Positions 1-7,268 of a stretch of 64,000 nucleotides of DNA are shown here, piece after piece. This stretch comes from Gemmatimonadota bacterium (GTDB taxonomy: Bacteria; Gemmatimonadota; Gemmatimonadetes; Gemmatimonadales; Gemmatimonadaceae). Numbering within the stretch: the first letter of the stretch is position 1; each line of letters starts with the position of its first letter. The stretch spans positions 186,001-250,000 of the forward strand of contig JADJNZ010000004.1 in NCBI GenBank assembly GCA_016714015.1, given 5' to 3'. A model generated the notes under the pieces. The model was not told where the DNA came from. It searched no databases and saw nothing but the letters and a program-made list of their open reading frames with translations. Both the position numbers and the translations under genes were made by a program.

Positions 1-233
1 TCGCCTTCTCGCGCGGCACCACCGGGTTCGTCGCGATCAACAACGGCGCCTCCGTCACGACCGGCACGGTCACGACCTCGCTCGCCGCCGGGACGTATTG
101 CGACCTCCTCACGGGCGGGAAGGTGGGTGGCGCGTGCGCCGGCACGACCGTCACCATCGATGCCGGTGGCGTCGCGAGCCTCTCCATCCCCGCCTTCACC
201 GCGGTGGTGCTCCTCACGGCCGACAAGCTCTGA
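1..233 (+). CDS. alpha-amylase, C-terminal end only (partial)
   Basis: Only the last 76 codons are inside the window; the open frame enters at base 3 and stops with TGA at 231-233. The peptide (FSRGTTGFVAINNG, then TYCDLLTG, then VVLLTADKL) reads like the all-beta C-terminal domain that closes many secreted GH13 alpha-amylases of the Streptomyces/animal type, with the paired cysteines typical of that domain (YCDLL and GACAG). The catalytic barrel lies upstream and cannot be seen, so the assignment rests on this tail and on the neighbours, which are all starch-active. The next gene begins 2 bases after the stop, so the two are almost certainly cotranscribed. Confidence 0.7.
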   Translation, partial: AFSRGTTGFVAINNGASVTTGTVTTSLAAGTYCDLLTGGKVGGACAGTTVTIDAGGVASLSIPAFTAVVLLTADKL

Positions 234-235
234 CC

Positions 236-3200
236 ATGCGACTCCCGACCTCTGCCCGCCGGACCGCCGCGATCAGCGCCGCGCTCGGTGCCGCGCTCCT
301 GTTCCTCGTGGCCGCGCGGCAGCAGCCCGCCGGCACGATGGTCCGCTCGCCCGACGGTCGCACGGTGGTCACCATCGCCGACCGCGAGGGGAAGCTGACC
401 TGGCAGGCCACGCGCGATGGTCGTCCGGTCGTGACGCCCTCCGCGCTCGGCTTCACCTTCCGCGACGGGCCGCCCCTCGGCGAGGGGATGCGGATCACCG
501 AGACGGCCCAGCGTGAGTTCGACGACACCTTCACGCTCCCGTGGGGCGAGGTGCGCGAGGTGCGGGACCGCTTCCGCGAAGTGCGCGTGCACGCGGTGGA
601 GCTCGCGGGGCTCCGGCGCGAGCTCTGGCTCGTGGTGCGCGTGTTCGACGACGGGATCGGCTTCCGCTACGAGCTTCCCGCGCAGGCGAACCTCCGGCAG
701 TTCGAGATCATGGAGGAGCGGACCGAGTTCGCGATGGCCGAGGACATGAAGGCGTGGTGGATCCCGGCGGACGTGTCGTCGCCGGACCGCGCGGAGATGC
801 TCTTCAGCTCGGGGCCGGTGAGCAAGCTCCGGCTGGTGCACACGCCGCTCACGCTGGTCGCCTCGTCGGGACTGCACGCGGTGATCCACGAGGCGGACCT
901 CGTGGACTACGCGGGGATGTACCTGCAGGGGCGCAGCGAGTCGCGCACGCTCACGGCGTCCCTGGCCAAGTGGAAGGACGGCGCGGCGGTGAAGGGCCGC
1001 ACGCCGTTCCAGACGCCCTGGCGCACGGTGCAACTGGCCGACCGGCCGGAGGACCTCGCGCCGAGCACGCTCTCGCTGCGACTGAACCCGCCGAGCCGGA
1101 TCGCGGACACGCGCTGGATCACGCCGATGAAGTACGACGGGATCTGGTGGGGGATGCACGTCAACACGATGACGTGGGGGCAGGGCCCGATCCACGGCGC
1201 GACGACGGCGAACACGCGGCAGTACATCGACTTCGCGGCGGCCAACGGCCTCGGTGGCACGCTGGTGGAAGGATGGAACGTGGGCTGGGACGTGGACTGG
1301 ATGAAGCAGGGGGACGGCTTCTCGTTCACCCGGCCCTACCCGGACTACGACCTGCCGGGGCTCGCCGCCTACGCGCGCGAGAAGGGCGTCGCGCTCATCG
1401 TGCACAACGAGACGGGGGGCTTCGTCGAGAACTACGAGCGCCAGCTCGACTCGGCGTTCGCGCTCTACGAGCGGCTGGGCGTGCGGGTGATCAAGACGGG
1501 GTACGTGGGCGACACGGTGAACCCGGGCGGGCATGCCCACCAGTCGCAGTACATGGTGCGGCACCACCGGCGGGTGATCGAGACCGCGGCGCGGCACGGG
1601 ATCAGCGTGGTGATGCACGAGCCGATCAAGGACACCGGCGAGCGGCGCACCTGGCCCAACATGCTCTCGCGCGAGGGGGCGCGGGGGATGGAGTTCAACG
1701 CGTGGGGCGGGGAGGGCGGGAATCCGCCGGAGCACGAGACGATCCTCTTCTTCACGCGGTTCCTCGCCGGCCCGATGGACTTCACGCCGGGGGTGTTCAA
1801 CCTCACGGTGTCGCGGAGCGGGACGAACGTGCCGCGGACGCCGCAGGAGTCGCGGCCGCGCTCGACCCTCGCGCGGCAGCTGGCGCTCTACGTGGTGATC
1901 CCGAGCCCCGTGCAGATGGCGGCGGACCTGCCCGAGAACTACGCCGGGCAGGCGGCCTTCCAGTTCATCCGCGACGTGGCGGTGGACTGGGACACGACGC
2001 GCGTCCTGCACGGGCGGATCGGGGATGACGTGGTGGTGGCGCGGCGGGCGAAGGGGCGCGACGAGTGGTTCGTGGGCGCGATCACCGACGAGGAGTCGCG
2101 CGAGATCGCGGTGCCGCTCGACTTCCTGCCGGCGGGGCGTTCGTTCGCCGCGGACGTGTACGCCGATGCGGCCGATGCCTCGTGGGACGCGAACCCGACG
2201 GCGATCAGCATCACGCAGCGGACCCTGACCGCCCGCGACACGCTGCGCATCCGGATGGCGCGCGGCGGCGGGCAGGCGATCCGGCTCCGTCCGGCCGGCT
2301 CCGCGCTCGATCCGTCGTCGCCGTTCCGCGTCGGCCCGGACGAGGTGCGGCAAGGGGGCTTCGTGGCCCGCGCGCTCGGCCGCGACACGATCGTCTCCAC
2401 GTATCCGCGCGCGGCGCGCGAGGTGCACTTCAAGTTCGCGTTGAACGGCCGCGACAACGAGTTCCCGCCGGGGATCGAGCACACGATCAACCTGCGGCCG
2501 CGCACCGGTCGCGTCGCGACGCCGCTGTACGCGTTCGCGGTGGAGCCGAAGCCGCTGCTCCCGCGTCCCGAGGACGCGGGCGAGGGAGAGGATGGCGAGG
2601 CAGCGGTCACCATCCGGCTCGACCTCCGGACCGTGCGCGATGCGATCCGCACGCGCGGGTGGTACAAGCCGCCGCTCGGCGACACCATCCGCGCGCTCTC
2701 GCGCGTGACGGCGATCGGGGACACCGGGCCGCTGGTGTGGGACATCAACGCCGTGCCCGCAGGTGCGCCGCAGGATCTCACCGACCCCGACGGGGACGGG
2801 ATCTTCGAGGCCACGCTCCCGTTCCGCACGGAGTACCTGCGGCCGCTCGACGCGCAGGGGCGCGCGATCTGGACGCGCACCGCCGACCTCTCGCGGTTCC
2901 CCGAGCTCGTCTCGCCCGAGCCGCTCGTCGACGCGACGTACCGGATGTCGCTCGAGGAGCTGACGCAGCTCGTGCGCGAGGACGGGGCGCTCGCCGCCGG
3001 GGCCAAGTGGCCGGGCGTCTGGACGCGCGACGTCTCGCTCAGCGCCCTGCTCTCGCTCGCGATCGTGGTGCCCGACGCGGTGAAGGTCTCGCTCATGAAG
3101 AAGGTCGATGCGCAGGGGCGCATCATCCAGGACACGGGGACGGGCGGGTCGTGGCCCGTCTCGACGGACCGGATGACCTGGGCGCTCGCGGCGTGGGAGG

Positions 3201-4936
3201 TCTACGCGGTCACCGGTGATACCGCCTGGCTGCGGTCGTCGTACGACATCATCAAGCGGTCGGCCGCCGCCGACGCGCACGTGGCGCTTGACCGGGCGAC
3301 GGGACTGGTGCGCGGCGAGTCGAGCTTCGAGGACTGGCGCGAGCAGAGCTATCCGCGGTGGATGCAGCCGGCGGACATCTACCAGGGGTTCGCGCTCGGG
3401 ACGAACGCGGTGCATCACGGCGCGTATCGCGTGCTGGCCGACATGGGGCGCGCGTTGGGCCGGCCGGCCGCGGAGATCGCGCAGTGGGAGCGGACGGCGG
3501 CCGGGATCCGCGATGGCATCGCGCGCGAGTTCTGGATGCCGGAGCTGCAGCGGCATGCGCAGTTCCTGTACGGGCGCACGGCGCTCGCGCGCTCGCCGCG
3601 CTACGAGGCGCTCGGGGAGGCGCTGCTGGTGCTCACCGAGGGCGCTGCGGCGGACTCGGCCGGCGCCGCGCTGCTCTTCGCGCCGAGCGTGGACTTCGGC
3701 ACGCCGACCTTCTGGCCGTTCATCTCGGGCGAGCCGTTCTACCACAATGCGACCATCTGGCCGTTCGTCGCGGCGTACTCCACGTGGGCGGCCGCGCGCG
3801 TGGGCAGCGACGCGGCGGTGGACTTCGGGTATCGCACGCTCGTGCGCGCGCCAGCGCTCTTCCTGACCAACAAGGAGAACCTCGTCGCGGAGACGGGCCA
3901 CTTCGAAGGGACGGCGCTGAACAGCGACCGCCAGCTGTGGAGCGTGGCGGGGACTCTCGCGCTGCAGTATCGCGTGCTCTTCGGGATGCGGTTCGAGCGG
4001 GACCGACTGGTGCTGGCACCCGCGGTGCCGCACTCGCTTCTTCCGGCGGACGGCGCGGCGCGGACCGAGCGCGTGCTTCGCGGTGTTCGGTATCGCGGCG
4101 CGACGCTCGAGATCCGGGTGCGCGCGAGCGCGGCGTGCGGCGGCTACCGTGCCACGCTCGACGGCGCACCGCTCCCGCTCGACGCGGGTCAGGAGGTCGC
4201 GATCCCGGCATCGCTCATCGGCGCGCACGCGGTGGTGATCGAGGTGCGCGCCTGTCGCACCGAGGCTGTCGCGCGCCAGTCGAGCGGGGTGCGGTTCGCG
4301 CCGGCGACGCCGCGCGCGCGGCTCGGCGGGACGGCGACCGCCGCCGTCCTCGAATGGGACACGGTGCCGGGCGCAGCGCGATATGTGGTGCACGTGAACG
4401 GGGAGCCGGTGGATACGCTGGGTACGCGGCGTCGCCCCATTCCGCGGACGATGCAGCTGGCCGAGTGGCAGGTGGAGGCCGTCGATTCCGCGGGCACGGG
4501 ATCGTTCCTGAGCGAACCGGTGCGCGTGATCGCGCCGGCGGGTGAGCGCCTGCTCGCCCCGACCCCGACGGGCGCGTCGGTGCGCACCGAGCGTGCCGGC
4601 GCACCGATCACCGTCCGCACGACCGTGACGGAGCCTGGGCGGTACGCCGTGGACGTCTGGTACTCCAACGGGAACGGGCCGGTGAACACCGAGGACAAGG
4701 CCGCGGTGCGCACGCTGTTCCTCAACGGCCTCGCGACGGGCGCGGTGGTGATGCCGCAGCGCGGGGCGGGGAGCTGGAGCGAGCGCGGCTGGAGCAATCC
4801 GGTGGTGCTCACGCTGACGCGGGGCGTGCAGACGCTCTCGCTGCGGTGGGACCCGCGGGACGAGAACATGAACGGCACGATCAACGCGGCGGACGTGCAT
4901 CGCGTGCGGGTCACGCGGCTGCCCGATGCGCCCTGA
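236..4936 (+). CDS. GH97 alpha-glucosidase fused to a second (alpha/alpha)6-type glycosidase and a C-terminal carbohydrate-binding-like module
   Basis: An exported protein of 1566 residues. The ATG at 236 is preferred over an upstream in-frame ATG at 98 because the upstream one would overlap the amylase tail and 236 begins a signal peptide (two Arg near residues 8-9, hydrophobic to about residue 27). Residues ~30-680 are a SusB-like GH97 unit: N-terminal beta sandwich, then a barrel with VEGWN (E345), HNET (E392), MHEP (E462) and RGMEF (E486). The glutamate in MHEP fits the inverting, calcium-dependent GH97 group. Residues ~690-900 are beta-rich linker modules. Residues ~900-1340 form a helical six-hairpin-type domain with WTRD (929-932), SWPVSTDRMTW and ETGHFEGTA. 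A fibronectin-like stretch and a CBM35/CBM6-like end follow. SusB itself is about 740 residues, so this is roughly double length. The likely role is release of glucose from alpha-glucans outside the cytoplasm; the substrate of the second domain is unknown. Confidence 0.85.
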   Translation: MRLPTSARRTAAISAALGAALLFLVAARQQPAGTMVRSPDGRTVVTIADREGKLTWQATRDGRPVVTPSALGFTFRDGPPLGEGMRITETAQREFDDTFTLPWGEVREVRDRFREVRVHAVELAGLRRELWLVVRVFDDGIGFRYELPAQANLRQFEIMEERTEFAMAEDMKAWWIPADVSSPDRAEMLFSSGPVSKLRLVHTPLTLVASSGLHAVIHEADLVDYAGMYLQGRSESRTLTASLAKWKDGAAVKGRTPFQTPWRTVQLADRPEDLAPSTLSLRLNPPSRIADTRWITPMKYDGIWWGMHVNTMTWGQGPIHGATTANTRQYIDFAAANGLGGTLVEGWNVGWDVDWMKQGDGFSFTRPYPDYDLPGLAAYAREKGVALIVHNETGGFVENYERQLDSAFALYERLGVRVIKTGYVGDTVNPGGHAHQSQYMVRHHRRVIETAARHGISVVMHEPIKDTGERRTWPNMLSREGARGMEFNAWGGEGGNPPEHETILFFTRFLAGPMDFTPGVFNLTVSRSGTNVPRTPQESRPRSTLARQLALYVVIPSPVQMAADLPENYAGQAAFQFIRDVAVDWDTTRVLHGRIGDDVVVARRAKGRDEWFVGAITDEESREIAVPLDFLPAGRSFAADVYADAADASWDANPTAISITQRTLTARDTLRIRMARGGGQAIRLRPAGSALDPSSPFRVGPDEVRQGGFVARALGRDTIVSTYPRAAREVHFKFALNGRDNEFPPGIEHTINLRPRTGRVATPLYAFAVEPKPLLPRPEDAGEGEDGEAAVTIRLDLRTVRDAIRTRGWYKPPLGDTIRALSRVTAIGDTGPLVWDINAVPAGAPQDLTDPDGDGIFEATLPFRTEYLRPLDAQGRAIWTRTADLSRFPELVSPEPLVDATYRMSLEELTQLVREDGALAAGAKWPGVWTRDVSLSALLSLAIVVPDAVKVSLMKKVDAQGRIIQDTGTGGSWPVSTDRMTWALAAWEVYAVTGDTAWLRSSYDIIKRSAAADAHVALDRATGLVRGESSFEDWREQSYPRWMQPADIYQGFALGTNAVHHGAYRVLADMGRALGRPAAEIAQWERTAAGIRDGIAREFWMPELQRHAQFLYGRTALARSPRYEALGEALLVLTEGAAADSAGAALLFAPSVDFGTPTFWPFISGEPFYHNATIWPFVAAYSTWAAARVGSDAAVDFGYRTLVRAPALFLTNKENLVAETGHFEGTALNSDRQLWSVAGTLALQYRVLFGMRFERDRLVLAPAVPHSLLPADGAARTERVLRGVRYRGATLEIRVRASAACGGYRATLDGAPLPLDAGQEVAIPASLIGAHAVVIEVRACRTEAVARQSSGVRFAPATPRARLGGTATAAVLEWDTVPGAARYVVHVNGEPVDTLGTRRRPIPRTMQLAEWQVEAVDSAGTGSFLSEPVRVIAPAGERLLAPTPTGASVRTERAGAPITVRTTVTEPGRYAVDVWYSNGNGPVNTEDKAAVRTLFLNGLATGAVVMPQRGAGSWSERGWSNPVVLTLTRGVQTLSLRWDPRDENMNGTINAADVHRVRVTRLPDAP

Positions 4937-4952
4937 GGCGGGGACCCGAAGC

Positions 4953-6806
4953 ATGCGCCAACTGCGTTCGTACACCGTGCGACGGCTCTTCGCTGCAGTC
5001 CTGATCGCTGGCGCGGCCGGTCCGGCGGGTGCGCAACCGGTGGTGACCAAGGTCGAGCCGCCCGACTGGTGGGTGGGGCACTCCATCAATCCGGTGCGCC
5101 TGCTCGTGCGCGGCCGCGGGTTCGAGGGCGCGCGCGTGACCTGCGGCGCGCTCCGCTGCGCGAACGTGCGCGTGAGCGCGACGGGCACCAACCTCTTCGT
5201 CGACGTCACCGTGCCGCCGGCCACGACGCCGGGGGCGTATCCGGTCACCGTCCGCACGGGGGCGGGGAGCGTGCCATTCGAGTTCGCGGTGCACGCGCCA
5301 CTCGCGCGCACCGGGCGCTTCCAGGGGATCGGGCCGAGCGACGTGCTCTACCTGATCATGCCCGACCGCTTCGCGAACGGCGATCCCGCGAACGACGATC
5401 CGGCCCGCTCGCGCGGGCTCCATCGCCGCGACGACATGCGCTTCTACCACGGCGGCGACCTCGAAGGGGTGCGGCAGCGCCTGCCGTACCTCAAGTCGCT
5501 CGGCGTGACCGCCGTCTGGCTCACGCCGATCCAGGACAACGTCGACACGATCGCGCATCGGGGGCGCCCCGCGTGGGGCCCCAACGGCTACACCGACTAT
5601 CACGGCTACGGCCCCACCGACCTCTATGCCGTGGATGAGCACTTCGGCGACCTCGCGACGTATCGTCGCCTTGTGGAGGAGGCGCACGCGCTGGGGATGA
5701 AGGTCGTGATGGACCTCGTCGCGAACCATACCGGGCCCGAGCACGTGTGGGCGCAGGATCCGCCGACGCCGACCTGGTTCGCGGGGACGCCGGCGCAGCA
5801 CCTGCCCAACAACTGGCGCGTCGAGTCCCTCGCCGATCCGCACGGGGCCGCGGCGGTGCAGGACTCCACGCTGCGGGGCTGGTTCGCCGGGATCCTCCCC
5901 GACTTCGACCAGCGCGATCCCGAGGTCGAGCGGTATCTCATCCAGCAGACGCTCTGGTGGGCCGGGAAGACCGGCCTCGACGCGATCCGGCAGGACACGT
6001 GGCCGTACGTCCCGCGCAGCTTCTGGACGCCCTGGATGGCCGCGATCAAGCGCGAGTACCCGCAGATGACCGTCGTGGGCGAGGTGCTGCAGTGGGACCC
6101 GGCGCTCGTCGCGTTCTTCGAAGGGAGCAAGACCGGTTTCGACGGGATCCGCACGGGCGTCGACCAGCTGTTCGACTTCCCGGTGCAGGGCGTGATGCGG
6201 CGCGCGTTCATGCGCGGCGGTCCGGTGCGCGAGCTCGCGCAGATGCTCGCGCGCGACCGGCTCTACGACCATCCCGAGCGACTCGTGACGGTGTCGGACA
6301 ATCACGACATGGCGCGCCTGATGGACGGTCCGGGCGCGACGGTCGACGGCCTGCTGATGGCCTACACCTTCCTCTTCACCACGCGCGGGATCCCGCAGCT
6401 GTACTATGGCGACGAGCTCGGGCTGGGCGGCGGGGAGGATCCGGACAATCGGCGCGACTTCCCCGGCGGGTGGAGCGGCGACGCGCGGAACGCGTTCGAG
6501 GCGAGCGGCCGCACCGCGGACGAGCAGCGCATCTTCGTGCATCTCCAGTCCCTCGCGCGCCTGCGGCGCGAGCGGCCGGAACTCGCGTCGGTCCGCACCG
6601 AGCAGTTGCTCGTGCAGGAGCAGCAGCTCGTCTATCGGCGAGGACGGACGCTGGTCGTGATCAACAACGCGTCCGCACCGATCACGTTGCGGGTGCCGGG
6701 ACTCGGCGCGACGGGGCCGGCGGTGATCGGCGGGTGCGGTCCGGTGACGCGGGAGGGCGCGGACGGCGTCGTCGTCGTGACGGCGAGGACGGCCTGCGGG
6801 TACTGA
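4953..6806 (+). CDS. secreted GH13 alpha-amylase/cyclomaltodextrinase-like enzyme
   Basis: A GH13 hydrolase of 617 residues. I start it at ATG 4953, which follows a purine-rich ribosome site and opens a signal peptide ending near AGAQ; an in-frame ATG at 4926 would overlap the upstream gene. Residues ~29-120 form an Ig-like cyclomaltodextrinase N-terminal domain. The barrel shows the four GH13 regions: DLVANH, DAIRQD (nucleophile D348), VVGEV (acid/base E377) and SDNHD (transition-state D452). An all-beta C-terminal domain ends the protein. It probably cleaves maltodextrins or cyclodextrins in the periplasm or outside. It is a paralogue of the amylase half of the gene at 7265-9976 (same GRFQG, MPDRFANGDP and DTWPYVPR blocks) but lacks the esterase. 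Sixteen bases separate it from the GH97 gene, so they likely share one transcript. Confidence 0.9.
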   Translation: MRQLRSYTVRRLFAAVLIAGAAGPAGAQPVVTKVEPPDWWVGHSINPVRLLVRGRGFEGARVTCGALRCANVRVSATGTNLFVDVTVPPATTPGAYPVTVRTGAGSVPFEFAVHAPLARTGRFQGIGPSDVLYLIMPDRFANGDPANDDPARSRGLHRRDDMRFYHGGDLEGVRQRLPYLKSLGVTAVWLTPIQDNVDTIAHRGRPAWGPNGYTDYHGYGPTDLYAVDEHFGDLATYRRLVEEAHALGMKVVMDLVANHTGPEHVWAQDPPTPTWFAGTPAQHLPNNWRVESLADPHGAAAVQDSTLRGWFAGILPDFDQRDPEVERYLIQQTLWWAGKTGLDAIRQDTWPYVPRSFWTPWMAAIKREYPQMTVVGEVLQWDPALVAFFEGSKTGFDGIRTGVDQLFDFPVQGVMRRAFMRGGPVRELAQMLARDRLYDHPERLVTVSDNHDMARLMDGPGATVDGLLMAYTFLFTTRGIPQLYYGDELGLGGGEDPDNRRDFPGGWSGDARNAFEASGRTADEQRIFVHLQSLARLRRERPELASVRTEQLLVQEQQLVYRRGRTLVVINNASAPITLRVPGLGATGPAVIGGCGPVTREGADGVVVVTARTACGY

Positions 6807-6843
6807 ACAGAAAGCGGAAGGCGGAAGGCGGAAGGTAGAACAC
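6807..6843 (+). repeat. AGGNNGA heptad repeat after a stop codon
   Basis: Directly after the TGA at 6804-6806 the + strand reads a run of 7-base units of the form AGGNNGA (AGCGGA, AGGCGGA, AGGCGGA, AGGTAGA). A closely matching run lies in inverted orientation at 7237-7268, so the DUF4377 gene is bracketed by the pair. A third run follows a stop codon at 43828-43856. The function is not known. Confidence 0.7.
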
Positions 6844-6866
6844 ACGCGCGGGGCTGAGCGACCAAC

Positions 6867-7217
6867 ATGCGAATCGCCCGGATGGTCCTTGTCGTGCTGT
6901 TAGCGGGCTGCGCGCCGGAGCGCGGCGTGATGCCGCGCCTCGTCGAGACCGTGTTCGTGTCGCACCTGACCGTGCCTTGCATGGGCGTCGGGCCCATGAC
7001 CTGCCTGCAGGTCCGGCTTGACCAGAACGCCGAGTGGACGCTCTTCTACGGCGGGATCGAAGGGTTCCTCCCGGAACCCGGGTACGCGTACGCGATCGAG
7101 GTGGAGATCATCCGCCGCTCCTCGCCGATCCCTGCCGATGCGTCGGACCGTCGGTACCGACTGCGCCGCATCATCTGGCGAGCGCTGCCCGAAGGCGCCG
7201 CCGACCGCATCGGCTGA
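6867..7217 (+). CDS. DUF4377 lipoprotein
   Basis: A protein of 116 residues with a lipoprotein signal (VVLLAGC, lipid-accepting Cys at residue 15). After the signal the sequence matches the DUF4377 pattern: a conserved CMGVGPMTCLQVR block, then a tryptophan and an FYGGIEGF segment, then EPGYAYAIEVE. The two cysteines of CMGVGPMTC may pair. DUF4377 domains are usually found in small envelope lipoproteins, often beside META-domain proteins; no biochemical role is established that I know. The gene sits alone between two inverted heptad repeats, separating the + strand amylases from the - strand glycogen operon, and is not obviously linked to either. Confidence 0.8.
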   Translation: MRIARMVLVVLLAGCAPERGVMPRLVETVFVSHLTVPCMGVGPMTCLQVRLDQNAEWTLFYGGIEGFLPEPGYAYAIEVEIIRRSSPIPADASDRRYRLRRIIWRALPEGAADRIG

Positions 7218-7236
7218 TCGCCGACGCGGTCGGAGA

Positions 7237-7268
7237 AGTGCTTTCTACCTTCTTCCTTCCGCCTTCAT
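7237..7268 (-). repeat. AGGNNGA heptad repeat, inverted copy
   Basis: Read on the - strand, directly after the TGA of the amylase-esterase gene (7265-7267), the sequence runs AGGCGGA, AGGAAGA, AGGTAGA. This is the same heptad family as at 6807-6843 and in the same relation to a stop codon. The two copies face each other across the DUF4377 gene and could pair over part of their length. Confidence 0.7.

Noticed and set aside
4911..6845. A 644-codon open frame on the - strand antisense to the GH13 gene
   Set aside because: Same low-complexity, Arg/His-rich composition; the + strand frame carries a signal peptide and all GH13 motifs.
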